The position numbers were made by a program, and so were the translations under genes. The notes under the pieces were generated by a model. It was not told the DNA's origin. It saw only the letters and a list, made by a program, of their open reading frames with translations, and searched no databases. Shown here in pieces: positions 1 to 11,239 of a DNA stretch of 64,000 nucleotides. The DNA is from Ganoderma boninense. Its lineage: Eukaryota; Basidiomycota; Agaricomycetes; Polyporales; Polyporaceae. Each line of letters begins with the position of its first letter. The first letter of the stretch is position 1. The stretch covers positions 248,001 through 312,000 of the forward strand of contig CM035306.1 of NCBI GenBank assembly GCA_002900995.3, in the 5' to 3' direction.

Positions 1-46
1 AGTTCAGGACCATCCGCACTGTCATCGCCCATGCTCACCTGCACAG

Positions 47-1523
47 ATATGAGAACGGCATCACGACGTTCGATACTGCTGATGTATGCATCCTACGGGC
101 TGAGGTCGCGGTTATCGCTGACGAGACATTAGATTTACTCCTTCGGTCTCGCGGAGAAGTTCCTCGGGAACGCGATCAGGCGGCTCAACCTTCCCCGAGA
201 GGAGCTCGTGATCATGACGAAGGTTGGCACAACATACACACATCTCGACCGATGATCATGATTTACTGACGGCGGGGCCTACGAGCAGATCGGGTTGCCA
301 ATGGTCAACCTAGACGATCCAGACGCTGCGAAGAAGTACGCGGAGCCGGAGCGGTATGGGCTCGTCAATCGACGTGGGCTCAGCAGGAAGGTCCACCTTA
401 TTCATTCCCTTCGAGTTTTTGAGAGGATGCTGATGACTTGAAATGGTTCAGCATATTTTCGACGGTGTCAAAGAGGCTCTCGAACGCATGCAACTCGATT
501 ACATCGACGTTATTCAATGTGCGCCCGATCCATGAGCTACTTATCGCATCGGGATCGAGCTGATCGTATTGCAGGCCACAGGTTCGATCCCAATACGCCC
601 ATCGCAGAAACGATGTGCTACGGCGCATGGTGTTTGTCCTCCAGTCGCTGATTAAGAATTATTAGATGCGTGCTTTGCACGACGTCGTCCAAGCCGGCCA
701 CGTTCGCTACATCGGCATGAGCTCTTGCTGGGCTTATCAGTGTAGGTTCCCCACTGTCTGCAAGACCTGAATGTCAATGTTCACCGTCCATCGTGCTCTC
801 AGTCCAAGCTATGCAGAGTGAGAGAATATTTCCCCACACGAAGTGCCAGAATGTCCCGCTGATACAAGACCTTCCATAAAGACTATGCTCTGGACAATAA
901 CTTGACGCCCTTCATCACGATGCAAAACCACTACAACCTCCTGTATCGTGAGGAAGAACGCGAGATGTACCCGACGCTGAAGGTCCTTATTACGCGTATT
1001 TATACACAGAGAGGATCCTGATGTATTTCCTGCCAGATGTTCGGCGTCGGCTCTACCCCTTGGTCACCACTGGCGAAGGGTCTCCTCACGCGCCCTCTCG
1101 GTGAGGAGGCGAACACCATTCGCTCAAAGGATCCGTAAGTGCACTACGACCGCCTCATTTTCTAATAAGAGCCAATGAACTTCTTCTTTGAAGGTCCTTG
1201 GCGAAGTACAAGAGCGCGGCGACGCAGACGACCCTGTCCCGGGTCGAGGAGCTCGCGACGAAGAAGGGAGCGAGCATGGCCCAGCTCTCGTTCGCATGGC
1301 TATTGCATAAGGAAGGCGTGACAGCGCCCATCGTCGGACCCAGCAGCGTCGAAAAGCTGCGGGGATTGTTAGGTGAGCTGTCTTGTGCCGTGGTATTCTG
1401 TCGCCCAAAAGCCTGAACGTAGCGTAACGTGATGAAGGGAGCATGGAGATTACGCTGAGCGACGAAGAGCTTCGCTACTTGGAAGAATCGTACGTCCCTG
1501 TACCTATCTTCGGTCACTCTTAG
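47..1523 (+). CDS. Aldo-keto reductase AKR-A, 5' end outside window, one splice donor lost
   Basis: NADPH-dependent aldo-keto reductase (TIM-barrel, aryl-alcohol dehydrogenase-like group); substrate unknown. Exons visible, numbered as in the full copy at 39474: 47-83, 133-222, 289-390, 452-518, 575-612, 666-741, 803-817 (15-nt microexon), 882-982, 1037-1134, 1194-1372, 1438-1523. The first two exons lie upstream of the window. The family tetrad is readable: D in FDTAD, Y in IYSFG, K in VIMTK, H in QCHRF. The oddity is the donor after exon 575-612: it reads ACG|ATGTGC where the other copy has ACG|GTGTGT, so the GT is lost at 613. Unless a cryptic site is used, the transcript is mis-spliced, so this copy may be a young pseudogene. 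Confidence 0.8.
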
Positions 1524-1728
1524 TCGGCGTTAGCTATCGTTGGTGGGATGATACGTGGACTTGGAGCAATCTCCGTCATTAACTCAGGGTTTGCATTCGT
1601 TTCGGCGGGGAAGGTTGTCCATCAAGTACCAGAAATCTCAAATTGTCCGGCTTATCCAGAAGCATACAGGTACAATACCATCGTCAGTGTCCACGATACC
1701 ATGATCACTCAACATACTGCAGTTCCTC

Positions 1729-3577
1729 TCAATCCGAAACCGGTTCTGGCAGAAATCTCGTATCCTCCAAATCCTCCGAAGTCTCCGACTGATATCCGTC
1801 ATCCCCACTTCCTCTGTCGTCCTCCTGCACATTGTCGACGCCTGCTCTATCATCTTCATACCCGTCGGACTTCACACCCTTCTCGTCCTCATACCCGAAG
1901 TCGACACAAAGAGTCCCGTCCTCGCTTGGCCCCGAGTACACGCTTCCGATTTCGTCCTCAGTGGCCTCATCGTCCTCCTCTTCGGAATCGGGCCCATCAT
2001 CGTAGTCCGGATCGTCCAGGCTGCCGCCCAAGTTGCGGTAAAACTGGGGATCACCAGACCAGCGCCACTTGCCGTCCGTCTTGTGCCACTCGATGTCAGC
2101 CGAAAACGCGAGCCTGCGTAGCGCAGATGGTTTCTCTTCGAGCCCGATGATCACCTTTCGCGAGAGCCGCATCGATTCGGCGAACGAAAGCCCGATGTCA
2201 TCCAACATGTGACGGTGCGTCCTGCCACCGGTCGGACGCGGGTGCGAAATAAGCAGTGTGTGGAGGCGAGGGAGACGAGCGATCAGCTCGTCCGCCAGCA
2301 TGCGCAAATAGTCCTGCGGCACATCATATTAAAAATCAGTCAACAACGCTGCACCAGGCTGCCTAAAACGTGTATCGCGTGCTCACCGGCGTGTTTGCCT
2401 GGTGTAGGACGACATCGAGGTACTCCAGGGCGGTGAGATACGGCTGTGCGGCCTGGACACCCGCGATCGGGATCGAAGCGACGTCGATGGTTAAGCTGGT
2501 GACCGGGACCGCGGAGTAGCGAAGGTGTTGGAGCGCGGCGAAGACGTCGCGCCAGCTCGACGGGTCCCATGCGTTTGGCCAGCTATCGTCCGGGGGCGAC
2601 CGGTACGAGGCATTTCCGAGGGAGACAGTTGCGATCGGACGGCGGCGATCCGCATCGGCGGGGAGAAACGCGGAGAGCTGTCTGGCTGGACAGGAGAGGG
2701 TGCGCAGGTCGGGGAGGACGTCGGAGCTGAGCTCGCCCCTGCCCCAGTGTGCGACCTTGAGGGACTGGACGCTGACCGCGCGCTGGAATGGCGGATGAGA
2801 GAGCGCCTCGAAGTCGATGGCGAGATCCTCTAGATCCGCAAAGTCAGCGTCGGACGGCAGGAAGTGGTCCCAGATTCCACGGACGTAGCGGCCGTCGATC
2901 GCCAAGGAGAGCGACCTCAGAGTCGGCGTGCAGGTCCTGAGCAGCTGCCTGACGAAACTCCTTTGCGCGGCGGTCCCGACGGGGAGCTCGAGAGCAAGTC
3001 GTCCAAGGCTCGGGGGAACTTGCAATGCTGATGCTTCGATTTCGTGCGGGTCTTTTTCCTCCAGTGCGGTCGGTACCTCGCCTAAGACCTGGAGCTCCAT
3101 GGACTGCAGAGAGGGGCATGTTCCCGTTGCTAGCAAGTGGAAGATGTTCGATGAGCAGGGACTCAGCGCGACGCCTGACGAGAAGTGCTCGAGCTTGATC
3201 ATAAGCGGCAGGGCCTTGAACAGGGTTTCGCCGATGCCGCCTGAGGCGTAGAAGGGCTTGCGAGTGATTGGCCTCTTGATTACGAGCGACCGCACGTGCC
3301 TCTCAAGCATACGGCCGAATGAACGCTGCTTTGGCACGGAACCGAGAGTCTTCATACACATCAGGATGGCATCCCAGGAATCGAGCTCTATGCTCGCGTA
3401 AAGATTGGGTGTTAGCATCTTGTTGAGCGCCTTGTTGGCTTGGACCATTGAACATAGCTCGGGTGGTTGAGCCACTCGGCCGACGAGGTGCAAGACGTCG
3501 AGCGGGAGGAGCGGAAGCAAGGAGGCCGTCCACGCGGTCATGTCGTCTATAACCAAAGATTCAGTAGGTGATTGCAA
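1729..3577 (-). CDS. F-box-like protein (copy 1)
   Basis: Two exons, 3577-2387 and 2313-1729, with a 73-nt GTGAGC...GCAG intron in phase 0; 591 aa. Residues about 18-60 (LLPLLPLDVLHLVGR ... LYASIEL) look like the N-terminal F-box-like motif of Agaricomycete F-box proteins. The middle is leucine-rich with an irregular LRR-like pattern. The C-terminus is a highly acidic, probably disordered tail (runs of D/E from about residue 500). Known role of the family: SCF ubiquitin-ligase substrate receptors; which substrate is unknown. A TATA-like TATATAA lies about 76 nt upstream of the ATG. The second copy at 41429-43274 is intact and one residue shorter, with one Glu fewer in the acidic run. Confidence 0.8.
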
Positions 3578-3652
3578 GAAAGACGAGTGACAGCAGGGGA
3601 TGTTGAGGGCAGACTACGGACCAACACTCAGGGTTGGGAGCGGTAGGTAGGC

Positions 3653-3659
3653 TTATATA
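3653..3659 (-). promoter_or_regulatory. TATA box of F-box-like gene copy 1
   Basis: TATATAA on the minus strand in a GC-rich context, about 76 nt upstream of the start codon at 3577. The same element is conserved in copy 2 at 43350-43356. Confidence 0.5.
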
Positions 3660-5718
3660 GCCGCCTACACACGCGGACTCTGAGTGAGACGATCGTCCAG
3701 GCGACGCGCCATAATCAAGTGAAACAATCATGTGCGACATTGTCGCGATTTAAACGAAGGGGCTCTATACTTTGCTCAACAGCCTTTGTTCCCGATATGT
3801 ACTGTTTGAACAGAGGCAGCCACTTAGAGCAAGACATTCGTAGAGAAAGCGCCGTTTGCTTACCGACAAATACGTCTTCAGCATTCCTGAACAGCCCTGT
3901 CATGATGAAAGTCGAGAAGCCTTCAACCTGGAGTGCTGGATGAGACCTGAGGTGGGGGAAGTGGCACAAGTACTCGGTCTCTGGCGCTCTGTGCTGGAGG
4001 TAACGAATAATGAGCCGCTTTAGCGTTAGGACTTAGCGTACACATGCATTATTCGCTCTCATAAAGCCTACAGTTCCTCATCGTAACCTATGGAAGCGCG
4101 CAGCGTTTTCTCTGAGAAGTCCCCATGCACCTGATACAATGGCGAGTGGCGCTTCTTCCTTGTTAGAGAACTGGGGACTCACGTAGTAGTTCGCACCCGA
4201 TACATTCCGCGTCAATCTCCCAGCTGCCCTTCCCTTCATCAGCTCCCAGTTGAGCCATGAGCAGTGGCGGACCTCACACTATCAGCCTGAACGATTGATC
4301 GTACCGCATGAGGCGAACCTCCACCTCGCGCGAGCCATCAGCCCCGTTCTCCCGGTCACCCTACGAGGGAGGAAAATAGGCCGCACAGTCCTCGAGGGGT
4401 GCAGAGAGCCCGTAGGCGTAGCCCAGCTTTCCGGACGTGAACGCGTCGGAGCCAGAATGGTTACCAGGCCCGCCACGCACAGACCCTGCCAGCTCGGCCT
4501 TGCTGATCCTATCTAGCGTAGAACTGGGCTCCTTCAGTCCGTCTCGGCACGCTACAGTCTTCTGTCAGTGGGAAGGATAGTACGTAGCGGCCGAGACGGC
4601 TGTCCGATCATCGTTGGACGAAGGCTCTGTTCACGAAGCCAGATCCTCTCAATGCTGCGTCCACAGCCTGCGCGGTAGTGCAAAGGACGCACCGTATAGG
4701 ACCATCCGGCGCACCAACTTCCTGAGCCGGATGTTGGATTGGAAAGTTGAAGGCGCCTGGGCGAGGAACGTCGTCACCCTTACGGTGCTGAGGCAAGCCT
4801 ACCAGAACGGGTGATGTACTTGGTCCGTGCGGTCATCAGGCGAATCGACGATCATGCTGAATGCGACCAAAGTCATGACCGTCACTGTTGAGAGTACTGC
4901 TCTACCAATTAACCACATTGAGGGCTTTTAATCCAGCATTGCACGCCATGAGGGAGTCTGGTTTCGCTCTTAACGTTGGCAAGATCCATGCCGGGCTGGA
5001 AGCTCGCTGTGCGGTGTGCATCAAATGCTGAATTGAAGTAAGACTGCTACTTATCTCATACCTCAATGTTCCTGGTCTGCTCCAAGTGGAGCCGTGCTTG
5101 AGATGGCAGTGGATCTAGCTATAAGTGTGCCAACCGCCCTCGCCGTCAAAACTCCAGCCAAGGTACTGGTCGTCATCAGTTCGGGTTCCGCTTTGAGCAG
5201 GAGAAGGGGCGGCGATGGATCGATACTTAGAAGGCCAATTCAGAGGGGCAGTGAGTAACTTGCTTCCCGTCGTCGGCGACAATGTTTGCGTAGAAGAGGT
5301 CTGAACAAGGCGTCGACTCGCAGTCGAGGACCTCGCGGCGCAAGTCAAGGGGTGTCGGGCATGCAGTGTTGGGCCGACCCAGGCAAGACGCGTCGGGGCT
5401 TTCCGGGGCTGTGTTCCGGCGGCACTCGCATCAGTTTCAACCTCCATCAACCCCTCACAGAGTCACGGGCCTCACCGTTCTCTGCACCCCTCCACCATCC
5501 AAATCATCAACTTTCAACTCAGTCCCAACTAAGCATTCTTCAGAAGCCAGTACAACATCGACTTATGCAGCTTCGAGGTGATGAGAAATAGACCTCTTCG
5601 AGTGTTCCGGATCCACTCTGCAACTTGCTTGAATATGGACGCAGCCTTGACTTGGTGCAGATTTGTGCAAGCAAGATGTCAACACAGTCCAGCATGCTCC
5701 CGGACTGGACCTTGACAG
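3660..5718. other. Intergenic, no supported gene
   Basis: About 2 kb between the F-box and amylase promoters. A minus-strand open stretch at 3715-3969 (84 aa) is conserved in copy 2, but three of the first few differences between copies change amino acids, as in non-coding DNA. A second open minus stretch at 5115-5450 is also shared, again without recognisable domains. No RNA gene recognised. Confidence 0.5.
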
Positions 5719-5726
5719 TATAAATA
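5719..5726 (+). promoter_or_regulatory. TATA box of alpha-amylase copy 1
   Basis: TATAAATA, 195 nt upstream of the ATG, conserved at 45440-45447 before the second amylase. The distance implies a 5' leader of about 160 nt. Confidence 0.55.
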
Positions 5727-5913
5727 TCCCGTATGATCGATCCCCAATCTGCCTTCCGACCAGATGCTTGCAGCTTCATGATTGACAGCTGCTACAGCCG
5801 AAACCCCGCCTCACCAGCTGTTCTTAAGTAAGTATTTTTCGTCCGCTGGACACCCACCTCTCAGCCTTTTCTCCTTCTCTTCGTAACTCCATACTTCGCA
5901 ACAGTCCTTACCC

Positions 5914-7887
5914 ATGCTTTCCTGGTCCAAGCTTTCTCTCTTTGTCGCTGTCGCCGCAGCCCTCTCCCCTTCCGTCGAAGGCCACCGCTCCCTCAAAGCC
6001 CGCTCACCTCGCAGCCATGCCCCTACCAGTAGTAAGTCCGTAATCATCGAAATGTTCGAATGGAGTTGGGATAGCGTCGCGGCGGAGTGCACCAACTTCA
6101 TCGGTCCCGCGGGATACGGATTCGTTCAGGGTACGTCCGCTTTGGCATGTCGCCGCCGCATCTTGTGACCCACAGGCACGTCATTGCGCCGCCTAGTGAA
6201 TCCACCGCAGGAACATATCCAGGGCGACTCCTGGTGGACCGACTACCAGGCTGTCTCGTACCAACTCACATCCAAGCACGGGAACCGTGACCAGTTTATG
6301 AACATGGTCAAGACGTGCCACACCGCGGGGGTGGGTGTCATCGTCGGTAAGTCGTGGTCGATTCTCCGTGTATGACTTCACGACTACAATGATCGACGAT
6401 GACTTCACAGATACCATCTGGAACCACATGTCCGCCCTCGATTCAGGTACCGGCTATGCCGGGTCTTCGTTTACGAAGTACAACTATCCCGGAATATACC
6501 AAAACCAGGACTTCCATTCATGTCGGCATGGAATCAACAACTGGGACAACGCGACCGAGGTTCGGACGTGCGAGCTCGCTGGTTTGGCCGAGTAAGTGTC
6601 CCGCGGCCCGCTAGATGTAGGTCACTCACAAGATAAATCACAGCCTCGCCACCGAGACGGAATATGTCCGCAGTCGGCTAGCAGAGTACGGAAACGACCT
6701 CCTCAGTCTCGATGTCGACGGCCTCCGGCTAGATGCTGCGAAGCGTCAGTCTCCATCCCATGCACTGTACACGGCCTCATCGATTGATTGGTTTTGCAGA
6801 TATGACGGTCGTTGATGTCTCGAACATCCTATCGCGCCTCAACAAGAATGGCAAGAAGTTGTATATTACACAGGAGGTTGTGTTCGGTGCTGGCCAGCCC
6901 GTGACGCCGAACGAGTATACCAAGACGGGCAATGTGCAAGAGTATGTCGTGCTCTGAGCAGTCTCGCTGACGTTCGCTCATGTAATTCCAGGTTCCGCTT
7001 CACAACCGCGCTATATGACGCGTTCACGCACTCAAGCGCACTTTCTGGCCTCCAGCATCTCGACAACCGAGGTATGTCGTTTCCATTTCAGACTTTAGGG
7101 TGAGGTCGACTCTGACCGCAATCCGCAGGCTGGGTTCCCAGCAGCCACGCCAATGTTTTCGTAGCGAACCACGACACCGAACGCGTGCGTATCCCCACCC
7201 TGCCTTTCCAAGTCACCGTATCAGATCCCCTGTGCGCTCGCAGAACGCCGGCAATCTGAATAGCAAGTCTCCAAACAACATCTACACGCTCGCGAACATC
7301 TTCGCCCTGGCCTACCCATACGGCACTCCCACGGTCCTCTCGAGCTTCAGCTTCTCCAGCACGGATGCGGGCGCGCCCAACGGGGGCGCGGGCACATGCT
7401 CGGGCAGCGGCGGCGCGAATGGGTGGCTCTGCCAGCACCGCTGGCAGGCGATTGCAGGCATGGTCGGTTTCCACAACACGGTTGGCGGCGCTGAGTTGAA
7501 TAGCTGGACCGCCCCCGACTCACAGCGGATTGCGTTCGGCCGCGGTGGGTTCATCTCCTACTCGTCTATTGCAGGAGATAGAGCTGACTACGGACGGATG
7601 GGGCCCATCTGGCAGGCGCGCTTGGATTCGTCGCGATCAACAACGAAGACTCCGTGTGGAGAGTGACGTTCAAGACGACGCTCCCGAACGGGTCGTACTG
7701 TGATGTGGTTGGCGGCAAGTTGTCGAAGGGCAAGTGCACTGGCTCGACGTAGGTCGTTGTACGCTTGTCAATGGAGCGAGAACTGACACCATCGCGTCGT
7801 AGATTCAAGGTTTCCAGAGGCTCTTTCTCGGCGACTGTGCCCGCTCGTGGGGCGATCGCCATACACGTTGGGGCGAAACATGCTTGA
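5914..7887 (+). CDS. Secreted alpha-amylase, GH13 (copy 1)
   Basis: Hydrolyses internal alpha-1,4 bonds of starch or glycogen outside the cell. Ten exons: 5914-6130, 6197-6346, 6411-6591, 6644-6744, 6800-6941, 6992-7071, 7129-7184, 7244-7544, 7616-7748, 7803-7887; all phases agree and give 481 aa. Residues 1-23 form a signal peptide. GH13 landmarks: FEWSWDSVAAEC near residue 50, SPPQEH-like PPQEHIQGDSWW, NHMS, nucleophile D213 in GLRLDAAK, acid/base E242 in YITQE, and transition-state D306 in NHDTER. The domain order is the compact animal/bacterial-like GH13 type, ending soon after the C-domain with no starch-binding module. Both copies keep every catalytic residue and an open frame, so both may be active. 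Confidence 0.93.
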
Positions 7888-8190
7888 TTTGAAGATCGCG
7901 GGCGTCTCAGGTGCTCCCGTTGTGCCACAAGAAAAGGCAGGGGTGGCCTCGGTCTGAGAGCATATTTGAGCGTTGCCGTTTCGAACTGAAATCGATCGCG
8001 CGAGCTATTGACGTGATCCGTAATGGACATTGGGACTTACTACTTGTTTTTCTTTCACGGACGTTATATATGTGCTACGCCTGAGGCTACTGTTGGTCTC
8101 ATGTCATCTTCAAGGTACATGATAATGATGTTCTCTAGCGCTGCGTTTCGCGGAACTGCGGTGTAACACGTTTCCGGTGCACGCGACGGT

Positions 8191-8628
8191 ATGACAGAAC
8201 TCCTCCAAGGTCGGATACGCTTCCACTCGGAGTTGCTCACACTCGGAGTTGCTTGCGTCCGGTACCCGGCCTTGCGCTATGTGACCATCTGTTGGGAGGT
8301 ATCTCGAGAGATTGGAACAAAGGACGTCCTACGAGCATGCGACGCTGCGACGTGCCTGTAGCAGCAGGACGTCGAGCCGCACGTCAAACGGAGCTGTTCG
8401 CCGATACAGGTGGCATTCGATTGTCGCGCGTCGATGAAGGTGCAAGGCTTGCATGCTCTCGAATTCGATCAGTATGAGAGGCAAGGGTGCGGCGAGGATA
8501 TATACGGTGAGGCGCCGACGTTTGATGAATTGATCGCTGAGAGTCGTCGGGACGACCGTGACCTGCTCTGTCTTGAGCGACTCCGGGCGGTTGTGGGTGG
8601 GCCAGTTGTCTATAGGGATATCTTTTGA
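8191..8628 (+). pseudogene. Decayed ORF, family not recognised (copy 1)
   Basis: An ATG at 8191 opens a frame broken by TAG at 8358-8360. The same frame then runs on to the stop at 8628, ending in a stretch containing LLCLERLRAVV and GGPVVYRDIF. Copy 2 (47916-48180) lacks the TAG but lacks 183 bp (8372-8554 here) bounded by a GGACG direct repeat. Each copy therefore carries a different lesion of one ancestral reading frame. No domain recognised. It lies between the 3' ends of the amylase and DUF92 genes. Confidence 0.45.
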
Positions 8629-8858
8629 AGGTACATAGCGAGGCACTTGATGCAGAGCCCCAAGGAACGTGGCTCTCTACATGTTGTATTAAAGTAGTGG
8701 AGAGAGTAGGTTTTACTGCGGCACATACTGTAAAGTACGCTTGCGTCTAGGTATGCATTAGGATAGATAAGGCCCTGATAAGTACAGAATCACCGCTCAG
8801 GTTGCTCTGAATACAAGGCGAAGTGCTCGAAGCCGCTGGAATGTGTCCATCGCAACGC

Positions 8859-9987
8859 TCATGCGAGGACTCCCAGTAGAAGAGCAGTAACAATCGCCGA
8901 TACCGAGTTCACCTGCTTGTGTTCAGCCGACGACGGGGCGTGATCAGGATGAAATCTGACCTGGTTATTCGTGAGCAAATCCAGCCCGCTGATCACCTTC
9001 ACGTCCGCTCGCGGATCAAGCGCACCAGCGTCCTCCGTCCAGATCCGCTTCGTTGCGTTCAGGAAGCGAGTACGTTGCAACGTAGCGCCAAGAAGCGAAT
9101 CGAGCTGTATGCCAAGACCGCGGTCACTGAGCTTCGTACTTACAGACAGACAGACATCGGAAACCGTACCAGGGAGCCGAAACCGCCTGCGAACGCACCC
9201 CATAGCAGGAGTGGGAACAGGACGTCTTGCCACTGCACTCGGCACGCCGTGCTCTGAGCAACGAGTGTAACGGCAATCGTCAGTCCCATGATCAGCCCAC
9301 CACCGACAGACGCAAGCGTGCCAGTGATGGACATTCCGCCGTTCGTTCCCGGAGGGACAGGTTTGAGGGTCGTGATCAGGATAGGTGGGGAGCGCGAGAG
9401 GATACCGAGCTCGGACGCTAGTGTGTCCCCCAGACAGCATGCGAAATGCCTGTTCGCGGGCTTTTAGAGAATGCAAGGAAGACCGTGGTTCGTATATGAA
9501 GAACAACTCACCCAAGCGTCACGAATATAAGAACCCGACTCCATGAGGCCGCATGGGGCGGCGTAAGTGGGCACCACTGCTCGACGTCGAATCGCACCTT
9601 ATGCTGCCCTAGCCCCGTGTCCCAACCCAAAGCCCTCAATCCCTCCACCACCCACGAGTGCGGATCGTACAGCGCGCCCCACAGCAGTGAGGCAATCGCG
9701 GCCGGGAGGGAGTTGCAGAAGACCTGGGCAGCGTTCCTGTATCCGGCAGCCTGATGTCCCTCTTCCAGCTGCTGCTTGAGTGCTTTGCCGACCTTCGTCG
9801 CGCGCGACCCGGTCAGGTAGAACACAATCAGGGATACCCCGAAGGTGTAAAGTCCTACAGACATCATGGTGTATCCAACGGCGAAGGCGGCGGCTGCTCC
9901 AGACGGTGACAGGGAGCGTTTGCGTAGACCATGGGCAGCAAGGAGAGATGCAAGAGAGAAAGCGAGACCGGAAATTCGTATTGGCAT
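8859..9987 (-). CDS. DUF92/TMEM19-like integral membrane protein (copy 1)
   Basis: Four exons, 9987-9512, 9449-9170, 9104-8961, 8912-8859, giving 317 aa. Family landmarks of DUF92 (TMEM19) are present in order: an N-terminal RKRSLSPSGAAAAF, GSRATKVGK, QVFCNSLPA, CCLGDTLASELG, GGFGSLLDSLLGATLQ, and the terminal NNQVN near a last hydrophobic segment. Several transmembrane helices are evident. The molecular function of the fungal members is not known. The last acceptor is an AAGCAG tandem (NAGNAG) that could add one Gln. Copy 2 at 48420-49548 is equally intact. Confidence 0.85.
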
Positions 9988-10109
9988 GGTGTAAATTGTG
10001 TACGTCGGCGACAGCTATGGCCTCACGATGAGGACGAGATTGAAGGAGGCCCAACGCCGCCACCGTTGTGCACGATGACGGCACGCGGCGGAGTCGCTAA
10101 GCGACTGAG

Positions 10110-10323
10110 CGCCTGCACGGGTCCTTTTTTCTTTTTGCGGTGCTTAGCCTGGGGACAGAGCTGCTCGCCATTCACCCAGGTTTTTGCAAGGTCTTTGGGC
10201 TTTCACCAAGTGCGACCGCCGGAGGAAATCCTTTATGCACACACCCGCTCAGGTGGTCACTTAGTGTGGGACTGCATTCGCCGCCCGGCGCTGGCTACGG
10301 TCAGCCAACGCCTGCACGGGTCC
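10110..10323 (-). mobile_element. SINE-like 184-bp insertion present only in copy 1
   Basis: The 15-bp sequence CGCCTGCACGGGTCC occurs at 10110-10124 and 10309-10323, while the corresponding site of copy 2 (about 49681) has it once. The intervening 184 bp is absent from copy 2. Just inside the left repeat is a T-rich run (T6 C T5), which read on the minus strand is an A-rich 3' tail. A target duplication of about 15 bp plus an A-rich tail and short length fit target-primed retrotransposition (SINE or truncated LINE). No convincing tRNA-type A/B boxes were found. Confidence 0.6.
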
Positions 10324-11153
10324 TTCAACGACCTCATTCTTGCCCTGTCAGTCTTGTCTTCAGCTTTCCTCCTCTGAGCTTACTGTGTGCGCGTTTCCCA
10401 GCTGCATCTCTCACACACTGCTCAACAATGCCGCCGAGACCTTCACTTACGTCCCGGGTACACCGTCTCACCTCCGACTGGATCCTCGTATTTGTTGGCC
10501 CACGAGTAGGTCAGTTCAGTTCAGATATCGGAATGACACAATCCATGGTGTAACTCATCCAATAAAGAAGATCCTCGTATCTGCAAGTGACATTTCGATT
10601 GAAGACGTCTGTGTTTTTTGCCCCAAGGCTCGACGAGTTGTGCTGCTGATCGACTCCTGCACGACTTCTCAGGACTGTTCAGCAGGGCTCACCGGATAAC
10701 AGATGGACGGGATGGATCATTACACCATCGTCATGCAACCCGTTCGCCTTTGTGGCTCTGAAGCGTGAGTAATGTTATGACAACCGCCTGAGCTTCAAGG
10801 AAAGTCATCACTGGGACGTCTAGACAAGCCCGAAGGGGCTCACGTACCCTGCCTGCCACATGGAGATCAACCTTTTCTCCATCCCCACAAGGAGACTAGT
10901 CACACACTTCTTCACTTCATTTTCGGCCATGCGTCTCCTTTACCCTCCGTTGTGAGAATACAACAGGCTGCTTCGACCACTACACCTTGATTAGGGGAAC
11001 TTTGAGCAAGTAGTAACCCATTGGGATTACATTCTGCGACCATCACACCGACTGGACGTGCCGTATGCTTCTTCCGTCGGCTATACTCTTTGTTGTGTGT
11101 GGATTAGGAGTCCGGTCACGAAGGTCTGGGGAGCTGATTTGACGAGGCCTAGG
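10324..11153. other. Intergenic between DUF92 and sedolisin, no supported gene
   Basis: Open stretches (for example 10340-10699) exist and are longer in copy 2 (49726-50145, 139 aa), but the frame is broken here and no domain is recognisable. Nothing else identified. Confidence 0.4.
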
Positions 11154-11160
11154 TATAAAG
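11154..11160 (+). promoter_or_regulatory. TATA box of sedolisin copy 1
   Basis: TATAAAG, 86 nt upstream of the ATG at 11240; conserved at 50517-50523 in copy 2. Confidence 0.5.
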
Positions 11161-11239
11161 CAGTCAATGCGTTCTCCTGGTGCTTTCAAGATATTCCACT
11201 CTCCTCACCATCCCTCAGCCAGCACGTCCTTGAGTCCCG

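Noticed and set aside
3715..3969. 84-aa minus-strand ORF conserved in both 12-kb copies
   Set aside because: Conservation is explained by the duplication itself; the few differences mostly change amino acids and no domain is visible.
4885..4940. tRNA-like sequence on the minus strand (GGTTAATTGGTAGAGCAG), also near 44590-44645
   Set aside because: It resembles a D-arm only; no anticodon stem, T-arm (GGTTCGA) or acceptor pairing could be built in either copy.
7312..7554. Long antisense ORFs across the amylase exons (also 47006-47278)
   Set aside because: They mirror GC-rich coding sequence and have no independent signals.
10340..10699. ORF shared with 49726-50145
   Set aside because: The frame is shifted between copies and no recognisable domain or splice pattern supports it.
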